From JACQFK01 sp041482015 (GTDB lineage Bacteria; Planctomycetota; MHYJ01; JACPRB01): DNA of 64,000 bases. The notes beneath the pieces were generated by a model. It was not told where the DNA came from and ran no database searches. It was given only the letters and a program-made list of their open reading frames with translations. The stretch covers positions 1 to 64,000 of the forward strand of contig JBGPCZ010000005.1 of the NCBI GenBank assembly GCA_041482015.1, given 5' to 3'. Shown one piece after another: positions 1-8,749 of this stretch. The stretch's first letter is position 1. Each line of letters begins with the position of its first letter. The position numbers were made by a program, and so were the translations under genes.

Positions 1-1030
1 CCAGGACCGGCCCGCCCTGGGCGATCGGGATCGGCACGCCGCGCGGCGCGAGGACGAAGGTTGTGAACGCCCAGAGGAGCGCGAAGGCGAGCGCCACCCC
101 GGTCGCCCAGGAGACGGCCATGATGGCGCCGGTCTCCGCCACGACCTTCCGGAAGAGGCGGGACTTCGTGTGGCCGATCGCCAGCAGGATCGCGAACTCG
201 TCCGTCCGCTGCCCAAAGAAGATGTTGTGGATGAGGCCCACGACCACCGAGACGACGACGATCAGCGTGGCGGAGATGAAGTTCAGGATGAGAAGGATCC
301 GGTCGAGGCCCTGGGCCACGTCGTCCACCGCGCGGATCTTGTCGTAGACCTTGATGTCCGGAAGTCCGCGAAGGAAGGCGTTGAGCTCCGCGATCCGGCC
401 GGGGCGCGCCACGACGATCACCCGCTCCCAGAGCTTCGGCGCGAACAGGTAGAGGCGGGGATCGTTGAGGAATTCAAAGGAGGCCAGGCCCAGCGGCGTC
501 CGGCCCTCGAGGACGCCCACCACCTTGAAGCGGCCGGGCATCCAGTCCTCCTCGTCGACCGCCATGCCGAATTCCCGGTCGAGGGCCCAGCCGTTGACCT
601 TCATGATGTTCTCGGGAAGCGCCACTTCTCCCGTTCCGGCGGCGGGGAGCCTGCCCTCCTTGAGCCGCGCGCCGACGCGGGCCACCAGGTACTCCATCTC
701 CTCCCGGGTCGCGGAGCGCAGGACGAACGGGAGCGGGCCGACCAGCGACTTCGCCTTCACGACGGCGTGCCTGGACTGGATCACGCGCTCGACCGCCGGA
801 TGCTTCGCGATCCCCGCGATCGTCTCCTGCTTCAGCCGCGTGTCGTTCTTCGGGTAGGCGATTGTCCACTCGTCGAACTCGCGGGTGTAGACGAGCATCG
901 AGTCCTTGAGCCCCGCGATCGTCGCCAGGATCGCGACCACGAGCGTCACGACGAACGTGAGGATGATGACGGTCGGCAGGATCTTCCGCGCGTTGCGGCG
1001 CCCGTAGGTCCAGGGGGAAAGCGGTTCCAT
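1..1030 (-). CDS. ABC transporter permease, FtsX/MacB type (3' end outside window)
   Basis: The frame is open from an ATG at 1030-1028 to the window edge, about 343 codons. It opens with a short cytoplasmic stretch (MEPLSPWTYGRRNARKI) and a transmembrane segment at about residues 17-40. A soluble periplasmic portion of roughly 200 residues follows, then a second membrane segment (LILNFISATLIVVVSVVVG) and the start of a third. This is the usual layout of MacB/FtsX-type permeases, in which the periplasmic core domain lies between TM1 and TM2. The motif FGQRTDEFAILLAIGHTKSR after TM2 is characteristic of the family. The start shares one base with the stop of the upstream HEAT gene (TGATG), so the two are probably co-translated. 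Substrate cannot be told; lipoprotein release or drug/peptide export are the usual roles. The ATPase partner is not visible. Confidence 0.85.
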   Translation of the reverse strand, partial: MEPLSPWTYGRRNARKILPTVIILTFVVTLVVAILATIAGLKDSMLVYTREFDEWTIAYPKNDTRLKQETIAGIAKHPAVERVIQSRHAVVKAKSLVGPLPFVLRSATREEMEYLVARVGARLKEGRLPAAGTGEVALPENIMKVNGWALDREFGMAVDEEDWMPGRFKVVGVLEGRTPLGLASFEFLNDPRLYLFAPKLWERVIVVARPGRIAELNAFLRGLPDIKVYDKIRAVDDVAQGLDRILLILNFISATLIVVVSVVVGLIHNIFFGQRTDEFAILLAIGHTKSRLFRKVVAETGAIMAVSWATGVALAFALLWAFTTFVLAPRGVPIPIAQGGPVL

Positions 1031-2931
1031 CAGAACCTCTTCGGGTCGATCTTTCGCAGCGCCTCGAGCGCGTAAAGCCCCTCGTACCAGCTCCCGTCGC
1101 GCGTCATCTTCAGAAGGGGACCGACCGCCTCGACCCGGCCGAGCGATCCCAGCCCTTCCGCGGCGCGGTAGCGGACGAAGAGCTCGGGATCGTCGAGCCG
1201 CGCGACGAGCTTCGCCAGCGCGCGATCGTCCCGGGTCCCGCCGAGCGCCGCGACCGCCCAGAGACGGACGCGGAGATCGGCGTCGTCCGCCGCCTGGAGG
1301 AGCGGGGCCGCGAGCGCCGGGTCCGGGTGGAGGTACGCCCGGAAGGCCGCCTCGTGCCGGACCGCGATCGAGGGGTGGGCCAGCGCTTCCGCGATCCTCC
1401 CGGGCTCCGGCGATTCGCGGAGACGGACCAGGCCCTCGCGGGCCGACTCCTCGCCCCCCGCCAGCCCGAAGAGGATCGTGGAGGCGACGAGGAAGCAGGC
1501 GAGGCACGCGGCGAGCGCCGCCTTCGGGCGCAGCACGCGGAAGAGGACGGAGAAGAGCGGGGCGAAGATCCCCATGGACGCGAGGACGACGAAGACGGGG
1601 CCCGCGTGGTAGACCGCGGCCCACGCCAGGCCGTAGACCCGGCGGAGCCCGGACCCGGGGAAGGCCTCGCGCGCGAGCGTGTCGAGCGCGGCCGGGTCGC
1701 CGGTCCAGGGCACCGAGTGCGAGCCCGACACAAGCGATCCCGCCTCGACGCGGACGTCGCTCGGGCTTCCGCGAGGGACGATCGTGAAGTGGAGCGCCCG
1801 CAACGCCGCCGCGGCCTTCGGGTCCTCCGCGATCGCGGTCCGGACCAGCCGCGAGGGGAGGGCATCGTTGGACGAGTAGAACTGCTTCAGGAGCGGATCC
1901 GCCGAGACGAGGGTATGCCGGTAGTAGAGCGCGGCCCCGAACTTCCCGATGGAGTTCCCCAGCATGAATCGGTCGCGGAAGAGCGCGAGCCGGACGTTGA
2001 AGTCCAGCTCTTCCGCGGGGCGGGGCACGATCGCGGCCGCGACAATCGCGGCCAGCGCCACGCCCGCGAGGACGACCGCCTTCCGCGGCCGGCGTCCCTC
2101 GCGCACCCGCTCGCGACGGCGGCCCCAGGCGATCGTGTACCCGGCGTGGATCGCGAGCGGCACGGCCACGGCGAGCGGGATCGCGAGGAGGGGCATGAAG
2201 GGGAGGAAGGCCATCGCGAGGAGGACGGCCTGGAGGAGGAACGAAGCCAGGGGAAGGCGGTCGGCGCGCATCCAGGACTCGCCCACGGCGAGCGCGATCG
2301 AATGGACGAAGCCGCAGAGGAACGCGAGGGGAAGCGCGAAGACGAACGCCGCGCCGAGGGCGGAGATAGGATGGGCGGGATTGGGGAGCGCCACCCCGCC
2401 CGCCGCCTGCGCCGCGCGCGCCCGCTCCAGCACGTCGCCGATCCCGGAACTCACGAGGGGGAGCGAGGCGAGGGTCGCGGCAAGCGTCGCTGCCGCCATC
2501 GCGGCCAGCCCGCAGGCCACGGCCCACGCCACGCCCGCCGTAATCGCCGCGGGGCCGGAGCCGTAGGACGCGAAGGGCTCGCGGAGGCGGAGCGGGTCGA
2601 ACGATTCCCGGGCGCCCCCGCGGGCGCGCGCCGTGAGGAAGTCCTCGAGCTGCGAGCGCCGGAAGGCGACGATGCGGGCGACCTTGGCCCGCGTCCACGG
2701 AAGCGCGCGGGCGGAGGCGTCGATCGAAAGCGCCCGTCCCTCGCGTCGCACGCGGATCCGCCAGCGGATCGTGTTGGGGTTGGTGGAGAGGGTCGAGCCC
2801 GCGGAGACGAACCATCCGCCGCCCCGGGGATCCCGCGCCGCCCAGCCCCAGACCCCGCGCGCGAATTCGAGGAGGTGCTTCTCCAGCTCTTCGTCGGTTC
2901 CGCCGAACTCGAGGGCCCTCGCGTCGCTCAT
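1030..2931 (-). CDS. Polytopic membrane protein with C-terminal HEAT repeats
   Basis: A 633-residue protein. The N-terminal ~115 residues are soluble. About six hydrophobic segments lie between residues ~125 and ~500, with a periplasmic-looking loop between the fourth and fifth. The last ~130 residues form HEAT-like helical repeats, e.g. HPSIAVRHEAAFRAY, DADLRVRLWAVAALGG and DPELFVRYRAAEGLGSLG. HEAT repeats usually bind protein partners. The stop overlaps the start of the downstream ABC permease by one base, so this protein may assist that transporter. I do not recognise the N-terminal region and no enzymatic motif is visible. Its promoter region is shared with the divergent FG-GAP gene. Confidence 0.8.
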   Translation of the reverse strand: MSDARALEFGGTDEELEKHLLEFARGVWGWAARDPRGGGWFVSAGSTLSTNPNTIRWRIRVRREGRALSIDASARALPWTRAKVARIVAFRRSQLEDFLTARARGGARESFDPLRLREPFASYGSGPAAITAGVAWAVACGLAAMAAATLAATLASLPLVSSGIGDVLERARAAQAAGGVALPNPAHPISALGAAFVFALPLAFLCGFVHSIALAVGESWMRADRLPLASFLLQAVLLAMAFLPFMPLLAIPLAVAVPLAIHAGYTIAWGRRRERVREGRRPRKAVVLAGVALAAIVAAAIVPRPAEELDFNVRLALFRDRFMLGNSIGKFGAALYYRHTLVSADPLLKQFYSSNDALPSRLVRTAIAEDPKAAAALRALHFTIVPRGSPSDVRVEAGSLVSGSHSVPWTGDPAALDTLAREAFPGSGLRRVYGLAWAAVYHAGPVFVVLASMGIFAPLFSVLFRVLRPKAALAACLACFLVASTILFGLAGGEESAREGLVRLRESPEPGRIAEALAHPSIAVRHEAAFRAYLHPDPALAAPLLQAADDADLRVRLWAVAALGGTRDDRALAKLVARLDDPELFVRYRAAEGLGSLGRVEAVGPLLKMTRDGSWYEGLYALEALRKIDPKRF

Positions 2932-2944
2932 ATGAAGGATGCGG

Positions 2945-2974
2945 ATTATAGCAGATCGTTCGTTCTTGAGTCAT
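2945..2974 (-). promoter_or_regulatory. Putative sigma70-type promoter for the HEAT membrane protein
   Basis: On the minus strand, TATAAT (2950-2945) lies 13 bases before the ATG at 2931. An ATGACT hexamer (2974-2969) sits 18 bases upstream as a possible -35. The -10 is perfect and stands out in a GC-rich background; the -35 is a 4/6 match. The predicted leader is only a few bases. Confidence 0.5.
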
Positions 2975-2992
2975 CCGGGGGGAGGGACTATC

Positions 2993-4564
2993 ATGCCGCG
3001 GGTGAGCGTGCGCGCGCTGTTCCTCGCCGTCCTCGTTGCGCTCCCGGCCTTCGCGCTGGCGAAGGCGCCGGGCCCGGTGGAGTTCCGGCTCCAGTACCTC
3101 AACGTCCACGGCCGCCGCCACGACGTCATGACCTACGATTTCGATGGCGACGGGAAGATCGACATCTTCGTCTCGTCGATCGACTTCGACGCCACGCCGC
3201 CCCAGCGCTGGGGGGCGATCCACCTCCAGAAGAACGGCGGCTTCCCGGAGATCCCCGACTACCTCTTTCCCATCAGCGACCGGGCCTGCGCCCTCGTCTT
3301 CGGCGACTTCTACCCCGGCGGCGGCACCGAGGTGGGGTTCATCGCCGAGGACGGCGTCTACGTCTACCCGTGGACGGAGAAGGGCCCCGCGGAGGAGCCT
3401 GTCAAGATCATCCACGCGCGGACTTTCTACCGGCAGCCGTCGCTCCGGCAGATCCCCGTGTGGCAGTGGAAGATGGACTTCACCGCGTCGGCCGGGGACG
3501 GGCTGGACGACCTGGTCCTCCCCGTCGCGGACGGGTACCGGATCTACTTCCAGACGGCGCCGGGGGTTTTCGGCAAGATCGCGCACCTCGAGGACGATCT
3601 CTCCGAGGGCGTCCCGCGCTCGATCCGTCCCGCGGGCTTCGCCGAGGCGCCCGAGATCGCGTCGTCCACGTTCATCGCGACCAGCGAGCTTCCGAGGATC
3701 GAGCCGGTGGACATCAACGGCGACGGGCTGACGGACTTCGTGCTGGTCCGGGGCGACACGATCACCTACTTCATCCAGAAGCCCAAGGAGCCGGGCACGT
3801 TCCTCTCACGCCCCCCGTGGCGCGTCTCGTTCCACATTCCCACGCTGAAGGACGAGGTCCGGAAGGACAGCGTGAACCTGTCGCTCATCAAGTTCGTGGA
3901 CATCAACCACGACGGGCTGGCCGACCTGGTGGTGACGCGGATCGAGGGGACGCTGGGCCTCTGGGACAGCATCAAGACCAACATCTACATCCACTACGGG
4001 AACGGGAAGGGCAACTTCGAGACGGCCGCCTGCCTGGCGATCAACGGCGTCTCGATCGACCCCGAGTTCATCGACATGAACGGCGACGGGAAGCTCGACG
4101 CGATCACCTCGCGGCTGCGGACCGATCTCATGAACCAGGGGGCACAGCTCCTCCTCTTCGGCGACATCCCCATCTCGTACGAGGTCTGGCAGTTCGATCC
4201 CGCCAAGGGGACGTTCATGACCGACCCCGTGTTCGAGAAGCGCATCAAGATCGCGCGGAACGACCTCGACAAGACGGGCGCGGGCGCGGTGCCGCTCGTG
4301 TTCGTCCGGGGCGACCTGACCGGCGACGGCCGGCCGGACATGGTCGAGGTGGACCCGAAGACGAAGGAGCTGCTGATCTACCCGGGCCGGGAGAGGGCGA
4401 CGCCGAAGGGCCCGAGGATCGACTTCGACGGCACGGCACACTACAGGATCCGGCTGGAGCGCCACCCGCGCGCGCTCCAGCTGCTCGACGTGAACGGCGA
4501 CGGCATCCTCGACGTGATCCTGTATTACAACAGTGCGGTGGGCCTCGTCCTGTCGAAGCGGTAG
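2993..4564 (+). CDS. Exported FG-GAP/VCBS repeat protein
   Basis: 523 residues from the ATG at 2993. I prefer this to an ATG at 2939 because GGAGG (2980-2985) precedes it at proper spacing and it begins directly with a signal peptide (MPRVSVRALFLAVLVALPAF, cleavage near ALAKA). The mature part has at least six calcium-binding-type FG-GAP motifs of form DxDGDGxxD: YDFDGDGKID, DINGDGLTD, DINHDGLAD, DMNGDGKLD, LTGDGRPD and DVNGDGILD. Such repeats fold as beta-propeller blades and mediate ligand or protein binding outside the cell. No enzymatic domain is visible. It is divergent from the HEAT/ABC genes and probably monocistronic. Confidence 0.85.
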   Translation: MPRVSVRALFLAVLVALPAFALAKAPGPVEFRLQYLNVHGRRHDVMTYDFDGDGKIDIFVSSIDFDATPPQRWGAIHLQKNGGFPEIPDYLFPISDRACALVFGDFYPGGGTEVGFIAEDGVYVYPWTEKGPAEEPVKIIHARTFYRQPSLRQIPVWQWKMDFTASAGDGLDDLVLPVADGYRIYFQTAPGVFGKIAHLEDDLSEGVPRSIRPAGFAEAPEIASSTFIATSELPRIEPVDINGDGLTDFVLVRGDTITYFIQKPKEPGTFLSRPPWRVSFHIPTLKDEVRKDSVNLSLIKFVDINHDGLADLVVTRIEGTLGLWDSIKTNIYIHYGNGKGNFETAACLAINGVSIDPEFIDMNGDGKLDAITSRLRTDLMNQGAQLLLFGDIPISYEVWQFDPAKGTFMTDPVFEKRIKIARNDLDKTGAGAVPLVFVRGDLTGDGRPDMVEVDPKTKELLIYPGRERATPKGPRIDFDGTAHYRIRLERHPRALQLLDVNGDGILDVILYYNSAVGLVLSKR

Positions 4565-4604
4565 GGGAGATTGTTCTCACTTCCTCTCCGCCCTCTTTCG
4601 ATAC

Positions 4605-4625
4605 TCCGACCCCGGTGAGGTCGGA
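4605..4625. terminator. Hairpin between convergent genes, possible bidirectional terminator
   Basis: A 7-bp stem (TCCGACC at 4605-4611, GGTCGGA at 4619-4625) with a 7-base loop lies between the converging FG-GAP and bifunctional-nuclease genes. No T-tract follows on either strand, so intrinsic termination is only a possibility. Confidence 0.3.
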
Positions 4626-4654
4626 CGGAATACTTCTGCGGCGGGCGCCCGGAA

Positions 4655-5119
4655 CTACCCCTGCTCTTCTTCCCCCGGGTCCCCCTCCTCTTCAGGGCCA
4701 GAGTCCGTCGGGCCGCCCTGCCCCGGTGCGGGCATGACTTCTTCCAGGACCTGCTCTTCGACGTAGATCGGCGCGCGCATCTGGACGGCGAGCGCGATCG
4801 CGTCCGAAGGGCGCGAGTCGATCTCCACCGCCTTCCCGTTGCGGCGCAGGACGAGCTTGGCGTAGAAGGTGCGGTCGCGGAGCTCGGTGACGATGACGCG
4901 GTCGAGTTTCGAGTCGAGCCCCCCGATGACGTTCTCCAGGAGGTCGTGGGTCATGTGGCGGGGGGTCTTCTTGCCCTTGATGTTGCGGTCGATGGCTACG
5001 GCCTCCCAGATGCCGATCACGATGGGGAAGGCGCGCTCGCCCTCGACTTCCTTGAGGACGATGACCTGCTCGTCGTTGGTCTCGCTGATGATGATCCGCG
5101 AGAGCTCCATGTGAATCAC
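4655..5119 (-). CDS. Bifunctional nuclease family protein (DUF151/BFN)
   Basis: 154 residues. The core at about residues 5-130 matches the DUF151 family: ELSRIIISETNDEQVIVLKE, RAFPIVIGIWEAVAID, HDLLENVI and the signature SRPSDAIALAVQMRAPIYVEE. Plant and Thermotoga members have been described as having DNase/RNase activity; the role in most bacteria is unknown. The C-terminal ~25 residues are an acidic Gly/Pro-rich tail. The start is a GTG at 5119 with GAGG eight bases upstream; an ATG at 5110 is the alternative. A good promoter lies at 5151-5178. It appears to be a single-gene unit divergent from the kinase. Confidence 0.9.
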   Translation of the reverse strand: MIHMELSRIIISETNDEQVIVLKEVEGERAFPIVIGIWEAVAIDRNIKGKKTPRHMTHDLLENVIGGLDSKLDRVIVTELRDRTFYAKLVLRRNGKAVEIDSRPSDAIALAVQMRAPIYVEEQVLEEVMPAPGQGGPTDSGPEEEGDPGEEEQG

Positions 5120-5150
5120 GGCGGCGACCTCGACGAACGCGACTCCAACG

Positions 5151-5178
5151 ATTATATCCGCGGCGGCGTCATTGGCAA
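5151..5178 (-). promoter_or_regulatory. Sigma70-type promoter for the bifunctional nuclease gene
   Basis: On the minus strand TTGCCA (5178-5173), a 16-base spacer, and a perfect TATAAT (5156-5151). Transcription would start near 5144, leaving a leader of about 25 bases that contains the GAGG ribosome-binding site. Confidence 0.65.
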
Positions 5179-5255
5179 GGGGATAAGGGAAGCCTCGTTT
5201 GCGATCGTCAATTCGCCCCCCGCGTATTGTTCGTGCATCCCCTTACCCCCCGTCA

Positions 5256-5261
5256 TAGAAT
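5256..5261 (+). promoter_or_regulatory. -10 element immediately upstream of the soluble kinase gene
   Basis: TAGAAT ends 12 bases before the ATG at 5274. No Shine-Dalgarno sequence is visible, so a near-leaderless transcript is suggested. No convincing -35 is seen. Confidence 0.4.
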
Positions 5262-5273
5262 CTCTGTACCTGG

Positions 5274-6662
5274 ATGCCGACCACGTACGAAATGGCCTTC
5301 ATGGCCATCGCCTCGAAGAACAGCTTCCTCACGCACGAGGAGGCCGCGCAGTGTCTCAGCGAGTACCAGTCCCAGCTTGTGGTGGGGCCGCGCCGGTCGA
5401 TCGAACAGATCGTCAGCGAAAAGGGCCTCCTCACCGACAAGCAGATCCAGATGATCTCCACCGCGACGGCCAAGGTCATGGCCCAGCGGGCGGGCCAGGC
5501 CCCGGCCCCCGTGCCGGCACAGGCCCCCACGAAGGCGCCTTCCACCTCGAGGATCCCCACGGCGACCGCCCGCGCGGCCGCCGCGCCCAGCCCTCCGCCC
5601 GCCCGCCCGGCCGGCCCCAACGAGCCGATCCCCGGCGTCCGCATCACCGGCAAGCTCGGCGTCGGCGGCACGGCCACCGTCTTCCTGGCCGACGAGGTGG
5701 ACAAGGGCCGCAAGGCCGCGCTCAAGATCATCCACCCGTCGCTCGCCAAGGACGAGAGGGCCGTCCGGCGGTTCCAGCGCGAGGCGGGGCTGCTGATCTC
5801 GTTCGACCATCCGAACCTCGTTCGAGGGTACTCGCAGGGGACGATGGGGCCTCTTTCGTACTTCCTCATGGAATACCTGGACGGCGAGTCGGTCCAGGAG
5901 GTGCTTGACCGCCAGAAGCACCTCTCCGAGCCGCAGGCGCTCGAGATCATCCTGGAGACCGCCAAGGCGATCGACCACATGAATCGTCGCGGGATCATCC
6001 ACCGCGACATCAAGCCGGGCAACATCTTTCTCTGCCGCGAGGGCACGGTGAAGGTGCTCGACCTCGGCTTCGCGCAGGAGATGAACGGCACCGACCAGGG
6101 CGAGGAGGAGACGACGAGCGGCACCGTCCAGTACATGAGTCCCGAGCAGGCGCGCGGGCAGCGCGACCTCGACGTGCGGGCCGACATCTACTCGCTCGGC
6201 GCGACGCTCTACCACATGGTGATGGGCGAGCTTCCGTTCAGCGGCGGCGACTCGCTCGAGGTGATGGCCAAGCAGGTCATGGAGGCCCTCAACTCCAGCG
6301 AGATCAAGAACCGGCGCCTCTCCAAGCACATGCACTACTTCATCGAGCGCATGATGTCGAAGGACAAGGATCTCCGCTTCTCCACGCCCCACGAACTCGT
6401 GGAGGACATCACCGAGCAGATCGCGGGCTTCAAGTCGCTGGAGTACCGCCCCGAGGGGGACGATGAGGGGACGACCTCGACCGTGATGGGGCTGGTCAAG
6501 CGGCAGGAGGATTCGCCCGCCCCGGCGCCGTCCACCACGCGGCGCCTTCGTCCCGAGATCCGTCGGCCCGGCGTTCCCTCGACGACGCGCCGGCTGACGC
6601 CGCCCACGACGAGGAAGCTGTCCGGTCTCGACGCGATGAGGAACCGTCCGAGGAAGAAGTGA
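5274..6662 (+). CDS. Soluble Ser/Thr protein kinase (Hanks type)
   Basis: 462 residues. An N-terminal ~60-residue helical module (EEAAQCLSEYQ..., SEKGLLTDKQIQMI) is followed by an Ala/Pro-rich linker and a complete kinase domain (~120-385). Visible motifs are the glycine loop GKLGVGGTATVF (~126-137), the lysine in AALKII, catalytic HRDIKPGN (D at ~245), DLGF in place of DFG (~263), and SPEQARG in the activation segment. The C-terminal tail repeats Thr-rich TTRRL/TTRKL motifs, plausible phosphorylation sites. No transmembrane segment is present, so it is probably cytosolic. It phosphorylates Ser/Thr on unknown targets. The next gene follows after 12 bases and is likely co-transcribed. Its N-terminal module resembles that of the kinase at 28478-32113. 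Confidence 0.92.
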   Translation: MPTTYEMAFMAIASKNSFLTHEEAAQCLSEYQSQLVVGPRRSIEQIVSEKGLLTDKQIQMISTATAKVMAQRAGQAPAPVPAQAPTKAPSTSRIPTATARAAAAPSPPPARPAGPNEPIPGVRITGKLGVGGTATVFLADEVDKGRKAALKIIHPSLAKDERAVRRFQREAGLLISFDHPNLVRGYSQGTMGPLSYFLMEYLDGESVQEVLDRQKHLSEPQALEIILETAKAIDHMNRRGIIHRDIKPGNIFLCREGTVKVLDLGFAQEMNGTDQGEEETTSGTVQYMSPEQARGQRDLDVRADIYSLGATLYHMVMGELPFSGGDSLEVMAKQVMEALNSSEIKNRRLSKHMHYFIERMMSKDKDLRFSTPHELVEDITEQIAGFKSLEYRPEGDDEGTTSTVMGLVKRQEDSPAPAPSTTRRLRPEIRRPGVPSTTRRLTPPTTRKLSGLDAMRNRPRKK

Positions 6663-6674
6663 CGGGGCGCCGCC

Positions 6675-7349
6675 ATGGCGGAACAGGGAGCGGGAAAGGT
6701 CCAGGACACCACGCTGCGCCGGGTCACCGGCGGGGCGGGCTTCAACGCCCGCGTCGAATCCTTCTGGCTCACCTTCTCGACGATCGGGCCGAAGATGGGA
6801 TTCTTCGAGCGCCGGCGCGAGCGCGGCCGCCTCGAGCGCATCGTGAAATCGATCAACCTCCAGATCGTCGGCCAGAAGGGGAACCCCGACGGATGGGAGT
6901 TGCAGCAGGGCGCCTGCGTCTGCAACCTCCGCGTCGCGAAGATGGGCCTCGTGCGGGAGCTGAAGACCTGGCTCCGCGCCGGCCTGGAGACCGCCCCCGC
7001 GGAATGGCCCCATCTCCACGCGCTCCGCGACCGGCCCTGCATGCTCGTCCCCGTGACGTTCGGCGCGCCGATCTCCATCGAGCCGGGGGGCGGGGAGGAG
7101 GCCATCCCCGTCGCGAGCGCCGTCCGCGTGCGGGCCGAGCTGGGCGAGATCAACGATCGCTTCCGGATCCACGAGACGTTCGCGATCAAGAAGATGGTCG
7201 ACTACATGGACGCGACGGAGCGCGACATCGCGATCTACGAGTCCAAGCTCGGCACCTCCGAGGGCTTCTGGGCCAAGTTCAGCTACGTCCTGCTCAAGAA
7301 GCTGATGGACGTGAGCGTCGACAAGAAGCTCCCCGTCCTCTTCGCGTGA
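6675..7349 (+). CDS. Conserved-looking hypothetical protein following the kinase
   Basis: 224 residues, 12 bases after the kinase stop. I do not recognise the family. It has no signal peptide or membrane segment. It is a mixed alpha/beta sequence with an acidic loop near residues 135-145 and a C-terminal helical region (DYMDATERDIAIYESKLG). Two cysteines lie close together (GACVCNLRV). It may be a kinase substrate or accessory protein, but only the operon position supports that. The following small lipoprotein gene begins one base after its stop. Confidence 0.65.
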   Translation: MAEQGAGKVQDTTLRRVTGGAGFNARVESFWLTFSTIGPKMGFFERRRERGRLERIVKSINLQIVGQKGNPDGWELQQGACVCNLRVAKMGLVRELKTWLRAGLETAPAEWPHLHALRDRPCMLVPVTFGAPISIEPGGGEEAIPVASAVRVRAELGEINDRFRIHETFAIKKMVDYMDATERDIAIYESKLGTSEGFWAKFSYVLLKKLMDVSVDKKLPVLFA

Positions 7350-7350
7350 T

Positions 7351-7743
7351 ATGACAAAGCAAATCGTTTATTTTATCATATCCCTCGCGGGCTGCGCCGC
7401 GGCCCCGCCGGTCGAGGAGTGGGGGCGGGAGTGCCGGATGGAGATGGACCGCGAGCGGCGGCTCGACCTCGTCCGCCAGATCATGGGCACGGGCGACGAG
7501 CGCGCGATCCCCGTCCTGATCGACTGTCTCGCCTCCGTGAAGCGCCTCGGCAAGACCCCCGACCGGGTCTACCGCGCGAAGGCGATCGTCCCCAACGACA
7601 CCGCGCCGCCCGAGTTCTGGGGACTCAACGTCATCACCGGGCAGGACTTCGACCTCGACATCGAAAAATGGTCCGCGTGGTACGAGCTGCACCGCGGCCG
7701 CTTCGAGTGGGACGGGGGCACGCGGCGGTTCGTCGCGAAGTAG
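7351..7743 (+). CDS. Small putative lipoprotein with one HEAT-like helix pair
   Basis: 130 residues, starting one base after the upstream stop. The N-terminus MTKQIVYFIISLAGCAAAP has a hydrophobic h-region ending in a lipobox (LAGC, Cys15), predicting membrane anchoring by lipidation. The segment GDERAIPVLIDCLASVK looks like one PBS-lyase/HEAT unit. The rest contains WSAWYELHRGRFEWDGGTRRFV, a motif I associate loosely with planctomycete HEAT proteins but cannot assign. The 5' end is AT-rich compared with its neighbours. It converges on queA with 3 bases between stops. Confidence 0.65.
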   Translation: MTKQIVYFIISLAGCAAAPPVEEWGRECRMEMDRERRLDLVRQIMGTGDERAIPVLIDCLASVKRLGKTPDRVYRAKAIVPNDTAPPEFWGLNVITGQDFDLDIEKWSAWYELHRGRFEWDGGTRRFVAK

Positions 7744-7746
7744 GCC

Positions 7747-8694
7747 TCAAAGGATCAGCATCGCGTCGCCGTAGCTGAAGAACCGGTACGACCCGCGGAT
7801 CGCCTCCTCGTACGCCGCGAGGATCCTCTCCCTCCCGGCGAACGCGCAGACGAGCATGAGGAGCGTGCTCTTCGGCACGTGGAAATTCGTGACGAGCGCC
7901 TTCACCGCCTTGAACTCAAAAGGGGGCGTGATGAATAGGTCGGTCCATCCCGACGCCTGGTTCGTCCGCGCCCAGGTCTCGAGCGCCCGGCAGGTTGTCG
8001 TCCCGACCGCAACGACCTTCCCCTGGGGCGGCTCGCGCACCTCGTAGTATTCCGCCTCCATGCGGTGGTCTTCGACGGTCTCGCACTTGACCGGCTTGAA
8101 CGTCCCGGTCCCGACGTGAAGCGTGAGGCGCTTCGTCGCGAGCCGCGCGAGGATCTCCGGCGTGAAGTGGAGCCCCGCGGTCGGTGCCGCGATCGCGCCC
8201 TCCTTCGCGGCGTAGACGGTCTGGTATCGCTCGAGGTCGCGCTCGTCGGCGGGCCGGCGGATGTAGGGCGGGATCGGCGGCTGCCCGAGCGTCGCGAGGT
8301 CGGGCTCCGCGTCGAACTCCAGCGTCCAGCGGTCCCCGTCCTTCGCCGCGATCGCCGCGCCCGTGCCGTCCGCGAGCCGGAGCGTCTCGCCGACCCGGAG
8401 CTTTCCGCCCGCGTCGAGCAGCGCCTGCCAGCGGTGGTCGGCGAGCCGGCGGACGAGGAGCGCCTCGACCCTGCCTCCCGTCGAGCGCGTCATCGGGACC
8501 CGCGCCCGGAGGACGCGCGTGTCGTTGAGATAGACCGTCTCGCCCGCGAGGAATTCGACGACGTCGGGGAACCGGCGGTGCTCGAGGCGGCCGTCGCGAT
8601 GCAGGACCAGGAGGCGCGAGGCGTCGCGGCGGGGAGGGGGTTCCTGGGCGATGAGCCCGGGCGGGAGGGAGTAATCGAAGTCCGAGAGTTTCAT
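7747..8694 (-). CDS. queA: S-adenosylmethionine:tRNA ribosyltransferase-isomerase
   Basis: 315 residues. QueA transfers and isomerises the ribosyl part of SAM onto preQ1-modified tRNA to make epoxyqueuosine at the wobble position. Family signatures are clear: MKLSDFDYSLPPGLIAQEP at the start, YLNDTRVLRARV, YQTVYAAKEGAIAAPTAGLH, HVGTGTFKPVKCE, VTNFHVPKSTLLMLV and a C-terminal RFFSYGDAMLIL. The open frame extends upstream to 9048, but that part is antisense to the divergent gene; the ATG at 8694 matches the family N-terminus. It is slightly shorter than typical QueA (about 340). A TATAAT lies 18 bases upstream. No other queuosine genes are nearby. Confidence 0.95.
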   Translation of the reverse strand: MKLSDFDYSLPPGLIAQEPPPRRDASRLLVLHRDGRLEHRRFPDVVEFLAGETVYLNDTRVLRARVPMTRSTGGRVEALLVRRLADHRWQALLDAGGKLRVGETLRLADGTGAAIAAKDGDRWTLEFDAEPDLATLGQPPIPPYIRRPADERDLERYQTVYAAKEGAIAAPTAGLHFTPEILARLATKRLTLHVGTGTFKPVKCETVEDHRMEAEYYEVREPPQGKVVAVGTTTCRALETWARTNQASGWTDLFITPPFEFKAVKALVTNFHVPKSTLLMLVCAFAGRERILAAYEEAIRGSYRFFSYGDAMLIL

Positions 8695-8712
8695 TTGACA
8701 GGCCGGGCGGGT

Positions 8713-8718
8713 ATTATA
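8713..8718 (-). promoter_or_regulatory. -10 element for queA in a divergent promoter region
   Basis: TATAAT on the minus strand, 18 bases before the queA ATG. The same AT-rich patch gives TATAAG on the plus strand (8715-8720) for the divergent exported-protein gene. No good -35 is found for either direction at standard spacing. Confidence 0.4.
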
Positions 8719-8749
8719 AGATCGAATTCCGCCTAAAGGGAGGTCCTTG

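Noticed and set aside
1327..4737. A continuous 1136-codon plus-strand frame
   Set aside because: It is antisense to the HEAT protein and out of frame with the FG-GAP gene; the translation is Arg/Gly/Asp-rich low-complexity, typical of a shadow in GC-rich DNA.
8695..8720. TTGACA with TATAAG as a promoter for the gene at 8750
   Set aside because: The spacing is only 14 bases (11 to TATTAT), too short for standard sigma70 promoters; TTGACA may be coincidental.
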